Notes: generated from the sequence alone by a model not told the origin. Counted from the first letter of the stretch, positions 44,013-53,559 are shown. The stretch: 64,000 nt of DNA from JALHVH01 sp963773685 (GCA_963773685.1 CAVZBY010000005.1:1-64000), one strand, 5' to 3'. Numbers and translations are program-made.

Positions 44013-46825
44013 AATTAAGATCGATCATTGCACTCGCCGCGCTCCTCATCGTCCTCTCTCCGGCCCTGTTCTCCCAATCCCGGGAGACCGGTGCCATCAT
44101 CGGAAAAGTGACGGATGAAGAGGCCAACGCCCTTCCCGGCGCAACAGTGACGCTCACAAGCGACAAGCTGATGGGCGCTCGGACGGCCGTTTCTGACGGG
44201 CAGGGCGGGTTCCGCTTTCCGGCGCTTCCGCCCGGTGTCTATGCTGTCAAGGCGGAGCTCCAGGGCTTCGGGACGGTCATCAGCGAGAACATCCGGCTGA
44301 CGACGACGACGACCCTGTCGGTTGACATGGTCCTGAAGCCGGCCACGGTCCAGGAGGAGGTCACGGTCATCGCCAAGACGCCGACCGTGGACGTCAAATC
44401 CACCGAGACCGCGTCGGTAACCCTGAGCAACGAGATCCTGCGGAACATCCCGAACAACCAGTTCTCGGCCGACCTCGTTGAGCTGGCGCCCGCGGTCAAT
44501 TGGGGCGTCGCCTACGGCGCCGGCTACGGCCGCGGCATCTCCTGGCAGATGGACGGCGTCGGCGTCGGCGACCCCGCCGGCGGGACGGCCTGGGTCTTCC
44601 TCGACTACAACATCATCGAGGAGGCCAAGATCATGGGCGTCGGCCTGCCCGCCGAGTACGGGAACTTCACCGGCGTCATATTCAATACCGTCACCAAGTC
44701 CGGGGGCAACGACTTCTCCGGCCACGTCGAGCTCGATTTCCAGGGGCATCCGGCCCGGGAGGGCGTGCTCGAAGGCACGTTCCCCGGAGGGTCCTTCTGG
44801 GGGACGGAGAACAACGGTGCCTATGTCAAGGACTGGCCGAACATCACCTCTCCGCTTTCGGGCCTCTTGGACGCCAACGCCCACCTCGGCGGCCCCATCA
44901 TCAAGGACAAGCTCTGGTTCTTCGCGGGCGCCCAGTGGTACCGCTCCCAGGACTGGGTCACGGGCTTTCGCGAAGCCCAGGACTATAAACAGCCCCGCTT
45001 CTTCCTGAAACTGTCGACCCAGCTTTCGAGGAAGACGACCGCCACCTTTTCGGGCGAATACGATGATTACAATGGAACCTACCGGGGGGCCGACGCGTAT
45101 GTCATGCCTGACGCCACGCGGGACCAGATCGATCCCGAGCACGTCCTCAACTTCACCATGACCCATATCTTCAGTCCTTCGACGTTCTTCGACATCAAGG
45201 CGGCCTACTTCAGCGGCTACTACAACCTCGAGCCGAGGACGGGTCGGGACACCGCGATGCACTGGTTCTGGAACGATGACCCCAGCACCCCCGATTTCGA
45301 CGAGACCGGCTGGAAGTTATACAACTGGGGCAGCTGGGCCGAGCATGACCGTTCGCGGTTCCAGGCCAACGTCAGCCTGACCCACTACGCCGAGAAGTTC
45401 ATCCAGGGCAGCCACGACTTCAAGTTCGGCGTCGAGTTCGAGCGGTCCAAGGTCCGGGACGCGTTCGCCTATACGGGCGCGAACCACATGCGCTATTACG
45501 ACTATTGGGGCTACGGCTACTACGGCAACTACAGCGCCTACCAGTACGAGGGCTACCTCATCAAGGACACGATGCTCCGGTTCGAGGGCTTCGTCCAGGA
45601 TTCCTGGCAGGTCACGAATCGCCTGAACGTCAGCATCGGCGTCCGGGCCAGCCAGCTCCGGGGGAAGATGGACGGGGTCTCGGGGACGGTTTACAAGTCC
45701 TCCCGTGTCGCCCCGCGCCTCGGCTTCACCTTCGACCTCCTCGGCGACAAGACGACCGTCCTGAAGGCCCACTGGGGCGAATTCACGGACGGCATGTATT
45801 CCTACAATTTCGACCGGACAAGCCCGGGCATCGCGGACTGGAAGCAGCTCTATTGGGATGCGGACGGCCAGTTCTGGTACGAGGACATCGATGCCAGGGT
45901 CGTTCACACGCCCTTCAAGATGGACTCGGACATCAAGCACCCGTTCATGCGGCAGTTCTCGGTCGGCCTGGAACGGGAGCTGTTCAAGGACACGTCCTTC
46001 TCGGCCACCTACATCAACCGCAGCTACCATAACTTCCAGACCGCCTACAACGCTCTGGCGACCTATGAACCGGTCGATTATTATGTCCCCGAACTCGACC
46101 AGACGTTCACCCTCTACAGCAAGACCTCCGGCGGCGCGTCCGACTGGCACATCGGGAACATGGAGAAGCTCCAGGGGCTCTATTCGAACCTCGGCCTGAC
46201 GATCAACCCTTACCGGAAGTTCTGGGGCCTCGAGTTCCAGTTCAACAAGCGCTTCTCCAACCGGTGGCAGATGATGGCCTCCTACGTCTATTCCCAGACC
46301 TCGGGGACCATCGACAACTGGGGCGGGAGCGAGGACATCGGTTACGGAGGCAAGGAAGACCCGAACTATTGGATCAACCGGGACGGGCGGACCACGGCCG
46401 ACTACAACCACCTCATCAAGATCTCAGGGACATACATCCTGCCGTTCGACATCGCCCTGAACGCCTACTTCCACGTCAACTCCCAGGACCGCTGGACGAC
46501 CCTGTACCGGACGTCGAAGAGCGCCACCGAACAGGGCCGGGTCACGTTCAACACCGAGAAGTGGGGTGCCAACCAGCTGCCGATGGCCAAGACCCTCGAC
46601 CTGAGGATCGAGAAGATCTTCAACATCGCTTCCAAGTACAGGCTGGGTCTCATCTTCGACGTCTTCAACGTCTTCAACGACGACACGGTCACCTCGTGGT
46701 ACTCCAGGCTCGGCTATGATTATTACCCGAACGACCCGACATACTCCCCGTCGACGCAGGGGCACGAGCTGGACGGTATCGTCCTGCCGCGGCGGGCCAG
46801 GGTCGGCATCCGGCTCATTTTCTAA
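44009..46825 (+). CDS. TonB-dependent outer-membrane receptor with CarboxypepD_reg domain
   Basis: Outer-membrane active transporter of 938 aa. Signal peptide about 1-22 (IIALAALLIVLSPALFSQ). A carboxypeptidase-regulatory-like Ig domain covers about 26-105 (GKVTDEEANALPGATVTLTS ends at DGQGGFRFPALPPGVY). The plug region includes TVDVKSTETASVTLSNEIL and the Gly-rich IIEEAKIMGVGLPAEYG, and a 22-strand barrel ends RRARVGIRLIF. This 'Oar-like' layout is frequent in Acidobacteriota and Bacteroidota. The substrate is unknown. GTG at 44009 is supported by AAGGAGG 6 nt upstream and by the leader overlap. A strong terminator lies 100 nt downstream, so it is transcribed with only the leader. Confidence 0.9.
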   Translation: MKLRSIIALAALLIVLSPALFSQSRETGAIIGKVTDEEANALPGATVTLTSDKLMGARTAVSDGQGGFRFPALPPGVYAVKAELQGFGTVISENIRLTTTTTLSVDMVLKPATVQEEVTVIAKTPTVDVKSTETASVTLSNEILRNIPNNQFSADLVELAPAVNWGVAYGAGYGRGISWQMDGVGVGDPAGGTAWVFLDYNIIEEAKIMGVGLPAEYGNFTGVIFNTVTKSGGNDFSGHVELDFQGHPAREGVLEGTFPGGSFWGTENNGAYVKDWPNITSPLSGLLDANAHLGGPIIKDKLWFFAGAQWYRSQDWVTGFREAQDYKQPRFFLKLSTQLSRKTTATFSGEYDDYNGTYRGADAYVMPDATRDQIDPEHVLNFTMTHIFSPSTFFDIKAAYFSGYYNLEPRTGRDTAMHWFWNDDPSTPDFDETGWKLYNWGSWAEHDRSRFQANVSLTHYAEKFIQGSHDFKFGVEFERSKVRDAFAYTGANHMRYYDYWGYGYYGNYSAYQYEGYLIKDTMLRFEGFVQDSWQVTNRLNVSIGVRASQLRGKMDGVSGTVYKSSRVAPRLGFTFDLLGDKTTVLKAHWGEFTDGMYSYNFDRTSPGIADWKQLYWDADGQFWYEDIDARVVHTPFKMDSDIKHPFMRQFSVGLERELFKDTSFSATYINRSYHNFQTAYNALATYEPVDYYVPELDQTFTLYSKTSGGASDWHIGNMEKLQGLYSNLGLTINPYRKFWGLEFQFNKRFSNRWQMMASYVYSQTSGTIDNWGGSEDIGYGGKEDPNYWINRDGRTTADYNHLIKISGTYILPFDIALNAYFHVNSQDRWTTLYRTSKSATEQGRVTFNTEKWGANQLPMAKTLDLRIEKIFNIASKYRLGLIFDVFNVFNDDTVTSWYSRLGYDYYPNDPTYSPSTQGHELDGIVLPRRARVGIRLIF

Positions 46826-46827
46826 AG

Positions 46828-46881
46828 AGCGGGACAAGCGAGACAAACGAGACTCGCGAGACTAGCGAAACGGGCGGGACC
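46828..46881. repeat. GCGAGAC short tandem repeats (family B)
   Basis: About five units of the (G/A)CGAGAC type directly after the receptor stop codon, before its terminator. They would be transcribed as part of the 3' untranslated region. Confidence 0.75.
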
Positions 46882-46925
46882 GGAGGCCGGAAAAGGCCCG
46901 CGGTCCCGGCCCGAACGTAACTTCC

Positions 46926-46962
46926 GGGCGGCGGGCCGAACGGGCCCGCCGCCCTTTTTTTT
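46926..46962 (+). terminator. intrinsic terminator of the TonB-receptor gene
   Basis: A perfect 12-bp stem GGGCGGCGGGCC / GGCCCGCCGCCC (46926-46937 and 46943-46954) closes a 5-nt loop and runs straight into eight T (46955-46962). It is the clearest intrinsic terminator in the window. Confidence 0.92.
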
Positions 46963-46965
46963 CGG

Positions 46966-47252
46966 TTCTTCTCCAGATTCCGGGGACCGTCGGCGATGAG
47001 GAATGCCGGCCCGAAGCCCCCCGAAAATGGTGCCGCAGGCTTTAGCCCGCGTTCATGGTTTGTAGCCGCAGGCTTTAGCCTGCGCCGAGGACGCAACCTG
47101 AAGGTTGCGGCTACAACAAAAGGACGCTCAGGCTAAAGCCTGAGGCTGCATCCAAGCACGGGCCTCGCGCGACCTGTCGCCGCGGGCTTCAGCCCGCGCT
47201 ATTTGAAGCTCAAGCCGCCTGCCAAGACGCAGGCTAAAGCCTGCGGCTACGG
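46966..47252. repeat. intergenic block: TTCTCCAGATTCCGG half-element and six family A hairpins
   Basis: At 46968-46995 lies a half copy of the element found at 3442-3613. It is followed by family A stem-loops at about 47031-47051, 47061-47083, 47089-47114, 47125-47148, 47176-47200 and 47225-47250. The third and fourth complete one three-hairpin unit. No gene is visible in the 330-bp stretch between the terminator and the next coding region. Confidence 0.8.
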
Positions 47253-47320
47253 GGCGGCTGCCGGCTCTGTGGCCCCCGAGACGGACGCCGCGGACTGTGA
47301 TAGAATTCCTTCATCGACAG

Positions 47321-49640
47321 ATGACCTTGAAGCGCCGGATCGTCATCGCCGCGGCAGCCGCCGGGCTTGCCCTTGCCGCTGTCGCGGTCTATCTGGCCCG
47401 TCCCCGCGGCGGCCCCGATTTCGGCCGGCTCCGCGGCGGCCGCGACCTCAACGTCATCCTCGTGACCCTGGACACGACCCGCGCCGACAGGCTCGGCTGT
47501 TACGGCTTCCGGAACGTCGAAACTCCGACGATCGACCTCTTCGCCTCGCGGGGGGTCCGTTTCGAGCGCTGTTTCGCCCAGACGCCCCTGACCCTGCCGT
47601 CGCACACGACGCTCATGACCGGCACCCTCCCGCTCTTCCACGGCGTCCGGGACAACGGCGGGTTCGTCGTCCCCTCGCCCCTGGTCACCATGGCCGAGCT
47701 CTTCAAGGACAGGGGATACGCGACCGGGGCCTTCATCGCCGCCTACGTCCTGGACTCCAAGTGGGGCCTCGATCAGGGGTTCGACACCTACTTCGACAAG
47801 TTTCGACCTGGGCAAGTTCAAGCGGATCTCGCTCGGGACGGTCCAGAGACCGGCCAACGAGGTCATGGCCGAGGCCCTGCCCTGGCTCGAGCGGAACAAG
47901 GGCGGGAAGTTCTTCGCCTGGATCCATCTCTACGATCCCCATTCGCCCTACGACCCGCCCCCTCCTTACGACAAGCTGTACGCCGCCCATCCGTATCTCG
48001 GAGAGATCGCCTTCGCCGACGACCAGCTCCGGCGGCTCTGGGAGCTCCTCGAGGCGAACGGCCTCGACCGCAACACGGTGATCGTCCTGGCCGGGGACCA
48101 CGGAGAGAGCCTCGGCGAGCACGCCGAGCAGTCCCACGGGTTCTTCGTCTATCAAGGGGCCATCCACGTTCCCCTGATCGTCGTCACGCCCTATCCGAAA
48201 TTCCGCGGCGTCGTCGCCTCCGAGGTCGCAGGGCTTTCCGACGTCCTGCCGACGGTCTGCGAGATGGCGGGACTCCCCGTTCCGGCCCAGGTCCAGGGGC
48301 ACAGCCTGGTTCCGGCCTTCACGGGCGCCCGCCGGACGGCCCCGGCGCCGGCCTACAGCGAGACCTACTATCCCCGGTTCCACTACGGTTGGTCGGACCT
48401 CAAAGCCGTCCAGGACGAGAGGTACAAGCTTATCCTGGCTCCCGTTCCCGAGCTCTACGATGTCGCCGCCGACCCGCGCGAGGAGAAGAATCTCGTCTAT
48501 CTGCAGAAGTCGGTCTATGACAGGCTCTCCGCCGAGGCCGAATCCTTCATCCGGAGGTCCGGAGAGAACGCCTACGAGACCGACCTGACGAAGGTCGACG
48601 AGGAGACACGGGAGAAGCTGTCGGCCCTCGGCTACGTCGGCTCGTTCACCGACCCGGCCAAGCTCGCCGGGAGGAAGCTGGCCGACCCCAAGGAGAAGAT
48701 CGCCGTCTTCAATGAGCTCTCCCGGGCCCGGGAGATGGGGATGGAGGGAAAGCCGGACGAGGCCATCGCGATGATCCGCGGCATCATCGAGTCCGACCCG
48801 GACATCACGGACGCCTATTTCACCCTCGGCAACATCTATTTCCAACAGCAGAAGTTCCGCGAGGCCATCGACTATTTCCAGCAGGTCCTCGGCCGGAAGC
48901 CCGACGACACGTTCGCGGCCATCAACGTCACCCTGGCCTACGAGGGGATGGGGGCTTACGACGACGCGGAGCGCTTCCTCCTGGGCTATATGGCCAAGGG
49001 CGTGGTGGATTCCCAGTTCTACTTCATGCTCGGGAACATGAACTTCATCCAGAAGAAGTACGACAAGGCCATCCCGTATTTCGATAAGTGCATCGCCCTG
49101 AACGCCGAGTCCGCGGGCTCCCACAACGTTCTGGCTGCCATCGCCATCGTCAGGGACGACCTCGACGGCGCCGGGCGCCACCTCGAAGAGGCCCTCCGGC
49201 TCAATCCCAAGCTCGCCAACGCCCATTACAACCGGGCCCAGCTCTTCGAAAAGAGGGGGCTCCCGAGGGAGGCCGAGGCCGAGTACCTCACGGAGCTCGA
49301 GATCTCCCCCAAGCACTTTAAAGCGATGTACAATCTCTCCCGCCTCTACCGGGAGACCGGAAACGAAACGAAGGAATCCGAATACCTGAAGGCGTGCCTG
49401 GAGGCCGACCCGGCCTTTCCGCTCACCTATTTTTACCTGGCCCGCATCCATCTCAACCGGGGCGAGCGGTACGCGGAGGCCGTCGACCTGGTCAAGAAAG
49501 GGATCGAGCTGAAACCGGACAAGGCCGATCTTCCCCTGGGCTACTTTCTCCTCGCCGACCTCTACAGCCGCCTGGGGGACCCCGCGCTATCCGAGGAGTA
49601 CGCCCGAAAAGGACAGGCGGCGGCGGGGGAGGCGCGATGA
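47321..49640 (+). CDS. alkaline-phosphatase-superfamily (sulfatase-like) protein with TPR domain (one frame break)
   Basis: A membrane-anchored enzyme facing the periplasm: N-terminal transmembrane segment (IVIAAAAAGLALAAVAVYLA), then a sulfatase-fold domain with metal-site motifs LVTLDTTRADRLGCYG and GDHGESLGEHAEQSHG. The nucleophile region reads TLPSHTTLMTG: Thr replaces the Cys/Ser of the CxPSR motif, so formylglycine chemistry is not expected. From about residue 450 come 5-6 TPR repeats (DAYFTLGNIYFQQQKF, ANAHYNRAQLFEKRG). The frame breaks at 47801-47803 (TTTCGACCTGG; one T too many for KFDLGKFKR). ATG 47321 is preferred to GTG 47297 because a TAGAAT -10 box lies at 47301-47306. Family certain, substrate unknown. 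Confidence 0.85.
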
Positions 49641-49667
49641 TCTTGCTTGACTCGCGCGAAATGATGT

Positions 49668-49800
49668 GGCCGCGGCCTTCAGGCCGCGTCTTGCTCTCCG
49701 GCGCAGGCTAAATCCTGCGGCTACAGGCAATTGCTGTGTTCCCGGCTTTCGCCCGGCGAAACGGCTGGACAGGCGAGACGCGCGAGATCCGTAATGCCGG
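49668..49800. repeat. family A hairpin pair and degenerate GCGAGAC units
   Basis: GTGGCCGCGGCCTTCAGGCCGCG-type hairpin (about 49667-49690) and CGCAGGCTAAATCCTGCGGCTACA (49701-49725). The latter has one broken base pair (GGCT/TCCT). Degenerate GCGAGAC units follow at about 49772-49795. The convergent 180-bp gap between the TPR gene and lpxD contains nothing else recognisable. Confidence 0.65.
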
Positions 49801-49819
49801 CGAAACGCGCCGGTAAACG

Positions 49820-50878
49820 CTAGTCTCCCCCAGTCCGCTTCTTTTCGAGTTCTTCCACCCGTTCCCTCAGCCTCTTGACCTCCTTGACGAGGTCGTAGAG
49901 GCGGGGGGCGGCGGCCCAGAACTTCCGCCACTCGCGGATGTCGACGTGAGGGATCCCGGCGACCATCGCCCCGGCCGGAACGTCCTTGGTGACGCCCGAC
50001 TTGGCCGCGACCACGGCGCCGTCCCCGATGGCCACGTGGTCGGCGATGCCGACCTGGCCGCTGAGGATGGCGTCCCGGCCGACCGAGGAGCTCCCGGAGA
50101 CGCCGACCTGGGCCACGAGAACGGCGTTCTCGCCGATCTCCACGTTGTGGCCGACCATGACCAGATCGTCGATCTTGGCGCCCTTCCGGATGATGGTCGC
50201 GTCGAGCGCGGCCCGGTCGACGGCCGAGTTCGAGCCGATCTCGACGTCGTCCTCGACGACGAGCCGCCCGACCTGGGGGATCTTGACGCGCCGACCGTCG
50301 GACGCCTTGAGGAACCCGAACCCGTCCGCGCCGAGGACGACGCCGTCGTGGATGATGACGCGCCGGCCGACGACCGTCCCCTCGCGGACGGAGGCGTGGG
50401 CGTGGATGACCGAGCCCTCGCCGATCCGGACGCCCGGGTAGACGGCGGCCAGGGGATGGATGACGACGCCCGCCCCGATCTCCGCGTCCTCGCCGATCCA
50501 GGCCAGGGGCCCGATCGATACCCCCGGGCCGATCTTCGCCGAGGGCGCGACCGCGGCCAAGGGATGGACCCCCGGCGCGGGCCGGACGGGCTCGTAGAAG
50601 AGCTCGACCGCCCTGACAAAGGCCAGGTGCGGGTCCGGGGCTTTGATGACCGGGATGCGCCCGTAATCCTCTCCCTCGGGGATGAGGGCCGCCGACGCCC
50701 GGCTCGCGTCGAGAGCGGTGCGATGCTTCGGATGGGCGAGGAAGACGAGATCGCCCGGCTTCGCCCCCTCCAGGCTCCCGACCCCCGTGAGGCGAGCGTC
50801 GCCGTCGCCCGCGAAGGGGCAGCCGAGCCGCCCGGCGAGCTCCCGGACGGTCAGTTCGAGACCTGTCTTACGCGGCAT
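49820..50878 (-). CDS. lpxD: UDP-3-O-(3-hydroxyacyl)glucosamine N-acyltransferase
   Basis: Adds the N-linked acyl chain in lipid A synthesis, a cytoplasmic step. The 352-aa protein has the N-terminal uridine-binding domain (ELTVRELAGRLGCPFAGDGD, then SLEGAKPGDLVFLAHPKH) and a long left-handed beta-helix of hexapeptide repeats. The catalytic His region is VMVGHNVEIGENAVLVAQVG, and a C-terminal helix (LVKEVKRLRERVEELEKK) follows. It shows that the cell makes lipid A. Its start overlaps yihY by 11 nt. Confidence 0.95.
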   Translation of the reverse strand: MPRKTGLELTVRELAGRLGCPFAGDGDARLTGVGSLEGAKPGDLVFLAHPKHRTALDASRASAALIPEGEDYGRIPVIKAPDPHLAFVRAVELFYEPVRPAPGVHPLAAVAPSAKIGPGVSIGPLAWIGEDAEIGAGVVIHPLAAVYPGVRIGEGSVIHAHASVREGTVVGRRVIIHDGVVLGADGFGFLKASDGRRVKIPQVGRLVVEDDVEIGSNSAVDRAALDATIIRKGAKIDDLVMVGHNVEIGENAVLVAQVGVSGSSSVGRDAILSGQVGIADHVAIGDGAVVAAKSGVTKDVPAGAMVAGIPHVDIREWRKFWAAAPRLYDLVKEVKRLRERVEELEKKRTGGD

Positions 50879-51740
50879 GGGCTTCCTCCCTTTCGTTGAG
50901 GACCGCGGCGAGCTCCGCCCCCCAGAGCAGGATGGTCAGGGAGAAGGAGATCCAGAGAAGGAAGAAGATGATCGAGGTCAGCGTCCCCGCGAGGAGCTTG
51001 GACAGGACGATCCCGATGGCCGAGAAATTGGCCACATAAAAGGCGAAGCCCCGTTTGAACGCCTCCCAGAGCACGGCGGACACCGCGGCGGCGATCAGGG
51101 CGCTCTTCGTGTGGACCTTGACCTCCGGGATGAGCTTGTAGAGCGTGAAGAAGACGATGAAGGTCAGGGCGTAGGGGAGGATGTACTGGATGAACACGTT
51201 GTTGACGAGCCCCAGGACCTCGGGATTGAGATAGTCGGCGACGAGGGCGCTCGAACGGATGCTCCGCTGGAGGGCGGTCCAGACGGCCGTGATGGCGAGC
51301 GAGAGGAACATCATGACGCCGATGATGACCATGAGGACGTATTCCATCAGCCGGTTGTAGAAGAACGACTTGTGGTACTTCGTCCGGAAGATCTGGTTCA
51401 TCGCCGAGATCAGCGACGAGAACAGGAAGCTCGCCGAGACGAGCGAGCCGGCCAGGCCGAACCAGCCGAGATTGCCCAGCTGATCCCCCAGCCCCTGGAG
51501 CTTCTGGAAGAAGGCCGGGTCGAGGTGGGCGAAGAACTCCTCGTTGAAGATGTTCAGGCCGCGGAAGACGAGCTCGGAGCTGCCCAGGACCTTGGCCGAG
51601 ACATAGGCGAACAGGGACAGGAGCGGGATGGCGCAGAGGAAGGCGAAGTAGGAGATGACGATGGCCGAGGTCCAGCACTTATCGTCGTTGAACCTCTTGA
51701 ACGACGCCGCGATGATCCGGAAGAGGGAGATCGCCATCAC
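50868..51740 (-). CDS. YihY/BrkB-family inner-membrane protein
   Basis: A 290-aa membrane protein with six predicted transmembrane helices and the family signatures: the first helix region KCWTSAIVISYFAFLCAIPLL, FSSLISAMNQIFRTKYHKSF, VVFFTLYKLIPEVKV-type loop (here FIVFFTLYKLIPEVKVHTKS) and AAAVSAVLWEAFKRGF. Once annotated as RNase BN, the family is now regarded as transporter-like of unknown substrate. A start at 51737 (second Met) is equally possible. It lies between atpE and lpxD on one strand. Confidence 0.9.
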   Translation of the reverse strand: MMAISLFRIIAASFKRFNDDKCWTSAIVISYFAFLCAIPLLSLFAYVSAKVLGSSELVFRGLNIFNEEFFAHLDPAFFQKLQGLGDQLGNLGWFGLAGSLVSASFLFSSLISAMNQIFRTKYHKSFFYNRLMEYVLMVIIGVMMFLSLAITAVWTALQRSIRSSALVADYLNPEVLGLVNNVFIQYILPYALTFIVFFTLYKLIPEVKVHTKSALIAAAVSAVLWEAFKRGFAFYVANFSAIGIVLSKLLAGTLTSIIFFLLWISFSLTILLWGAELAAVLNEREEAHAA

Positions 51741-51768
51741 CGTTCGGGCGCGGGGCGGCGGACGCCGC

Positions 51769-52116
51769 TCAGATCCCCGGGTACTTGTTCCACTGGACCA
51801 TGAGGATGATGATCGTGATGAGCAGGGCGTAGATGACCAGCGTTTCGATGAGGACGAGCCCGAAGATGAGCAGGAAGCGGATATGCGGGGCGCCGCCGGG
51901 ATTGCGGGAGATCCCCTCGCAGGCCGCGCTGATGGCCCTGGACTGGCAGATCGCGCCGGCGATGACGGCCAGGGTGATGACGGCCCCGCCGACGATGATG
52001 GACACCCGGAAGAGCGAGGCCTTGGCCGGGCCCCCCGTCGCCTCCTGGGCCAGGAGCGGGGCGCTCCCGAGGGCGAGGGTGGCCAGGGCCAGACCGAGGG
52101 ATTTCAATCTTCTCAT
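51769..52116 (-). CDS. atpE: F0F1 ATP synthase subunit c with sodium-type ligands
   Basis: Rotor-ring subunit. The 115-aa product has an N-terminal signal-like segment (about 1-23, ALATLALGSAPLLAQ) before the two-helix hairpin. Helix 1 is VIAGAICQSRAISAACEG, the polar loop is RNPG, and helix 2 is GLVLIETLVIYALLI with the ion-carrying Glu91. Gln58, Glu91, Thr92 and Tyr96 line up with Q32, E65, S66 and Y70 of the Na+-binding c subunit of Ilyobacter, with the same 33-residue spacing. The GxGxG packing motif of helix 1 is largely replaced. Sodium coupling is inferred. Confidence 0.92.
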   Translation of the reverse strand: MRRLKSLGLALATLALGSAPLLAQEATGGPAKASLFRVSIIVGGAVITLAVIAGAICQSRAISAACEGISRNPGGAPHIRFLLIFGLVLIETLVIYALLITIIILMVQWNKYPGI

Positions 52117-52135
52117 CTCTATGCTCCTTGACGGA

Positions 52136-52882
52136 TTAATGTTCTCCTTCGTGCGCGACGGCTCCCGCCAGGTAGATGCAGGAGAGCAGGACGAAGACGA
52201 AGGCTTGGATCACCGCCGTGAAAATGGACAGGGCCATGAACGGCAGGGGAAGGACGAAGGGGATGATCGAGGCGATGATGACGATGAGCAGGTCCTCGGC
52301 GAAGATATTGCCGAAAAGCCGCATCGAGAGCGAAACGGGCCGGGAGAAGTGGCTGATGACCTCGATCGGGAACATGAGCGGGGCCATGGCCGGGATGGGG
52401 CCGGCGAACGTCTTGAGATACTTGAAGGCGCCCTGGGCCTTGATGCCCTGCCAGTGGTAATAGACGAAAACGACGCAGGCGCAGCCCAGGGTCACGTTGA
52501 GCTTGCTCGTCGGGGACATGAGGCCCGGGACGAGGCCCAGCATATTGGCCGTGAAGACGAAGATGCCGACCGTCCCGATGACGGGCAGGTACTTCTTCCC
52601 CTCCGGGCCGATGGTGTCCGTGATCAGGCCCTCGAACATCCCGTAGACGAGCTCGAGGAAGCTCTGCCGCTTCGAGGGGACGAGGTCGAGCTTCCGGGAC
52701 ATGAGCCCGAAGACGAGCGCGAGGAGGATGACCGCGAGGAGGCTCATGACGATGTAGTCGGGGACGAGGCGGGCCGGGTCGGCGGTCCTGATCCCGAGGA
52801 GCCCCAGCAGGGCGGCCAGGGGCTTCCCGAAGGCCCTGTTGAAGAGCTCGACGAGGGCGAGGCTGTGCTCTAGCTCTTCCAT
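52136..52882 (-). CDS. atpB: F0F1 ATP synthase subunit a
   Basis: Stator channel subunit, 248 aa from the ATG at 52880-52882 (MEELEHSLALVELFN). Five to six transmembrane helices. The essential Arg is in SLSMRLFGNIFAED, and NMLGLVPGLM and IQAFVFVLLSCIYLAGA are further family landmarks. An upstream in-frame extension exists but overlaps atpI and has no similarity. It overlaps atpI by 13 nt and precedes atpE by 19 nt. Confidence 0.95.
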   Translation of the reverse strand: MEELEHSLALVELFNRAFGKPLAALLGLLGIRTADPARLVPDYIVMSLLAVILLALVFGLMSRKLDLVPSKRQSFLELVYGMFEGLITDTIGPEGKKYLPVIGTVGIFVFTANMLGLVPGLMSPTSKLNVTLGCACVVFVYYHWQGIKAQGAFKYLKTFAGPIPAMAPLMFPIEVISHFSRPVSLSMRLFGNIFAEDLLIVIIASIIPFVLPLPFMALSIFTAVIQAFVFVLLSCIYLAGAVAHEGEH

Positions 52883-53265
52883 TTCTCCGTTCGCCGGAGG
52901 GCAAAGATGCCCTCGAACAAGAATACCGGGACGGGGGCCGAAAAACCCGCCGCAAAGGCGAGAATTCGCCCCGGAAAGAACCGAATTATAAGGAAAAAGA
53001 CGGCGCAAATCAAGACGAGCCGGGCCCCATAAACCAGGGCCCCGGACCTGAGGGCCCCCTTCCGCCCCCGGATGAGGACGCGGGTCAGCGCGGTCTTCAT
53101 CCAGAGGAATCCCAGAGCGGCCAGGAAGGCCCCGGCGGCGACGAAAAGGGCCGTATGCGCTCCGAAGAACGGCAGGGCCAGGAGTCCCATGAGCGTCCCC
53201 GCGGCCGCGATCTCCAGCGGAATGCGGCGGAGAATGGCCTCTTCGAGCGGGTCTGTCGCGTTCAT
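52870..53265 (-). CDS. ATP synthase subunit I-like membrane protein
   Basis: A 131-aa protein with four predicted transmembrane helices in two pairs (LMGLLALPFFGAHTALFVAA, LVLICAVFFLIIRFFPG, FAAGFSAPVPVFLFEGI). Position before atpB and topology match AtpI/subunit I, thought to help c-ring assembly or Mg2+ supply; sequence signals alone are weak. The start is taken at ATG 53263-53265. The -10-like TATACT on the minus strand near 53290 supports a promoter here, after the repeat block. Confidence 0.75.
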   Translation of the reverse strand: MNATDPLEEAILRRIPLEIAAAGTLMGLLALPFFGAHTALFVAAGAFLAALGFLWMKTALTRVLIRGRKGALRSGALVYGARLVLICAVFFLIIRFFPGRILAFAAGFSAPVPVFLFEGIFALRRTEKWKS

Positions 53266-53299
53266 GGTCCGGACCTTGGTCAGGAAATAGTATATACCA

Positions 53300-53555
53300 G
53301 GAAAGCGAGACAAGCGAGACGGGCTAGAAAGGCGAGACAAGAGGCTCGATGAAGAATCGGATTATAAAGAGCGAGACAAGCGAGACAGGCAAGACGGGCG
53401 AGACGAGCGTGATTTGTAGCCGCAGGCTTTAGCCTGCGTCTGAGGAGCGATGAGCGAGGCAGGCGAGACGAGAGGCTCGATGAAGAATCCGCTTAAAGAG
53501 CGGGCCGGGCGAAATCGGGTCCGGGAATGTAGCCGCAGGCTTCAGCCTGCGCTTC
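53300..53555. repeat. repeat block between atpZ and atpI (families A and B, plus a ~45-bp direct repeat)
   Basis: GCGAGAC units cluster at about 53306-53345, 53371-53405 and 53450-53475. Family A hairpins lie at about 53415-53440 and 53529-53553 (GTAGCCGCAGGCTTCAGCCTGCG). A direct repeat containing GAGGCTCGATGAAGAATC occurs at about 53340-53380 and 53469-53505, so part of the block has duplicated. No gene is visible. Confidence 0.8.
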
Positions 53556-53559
53556 GAGA

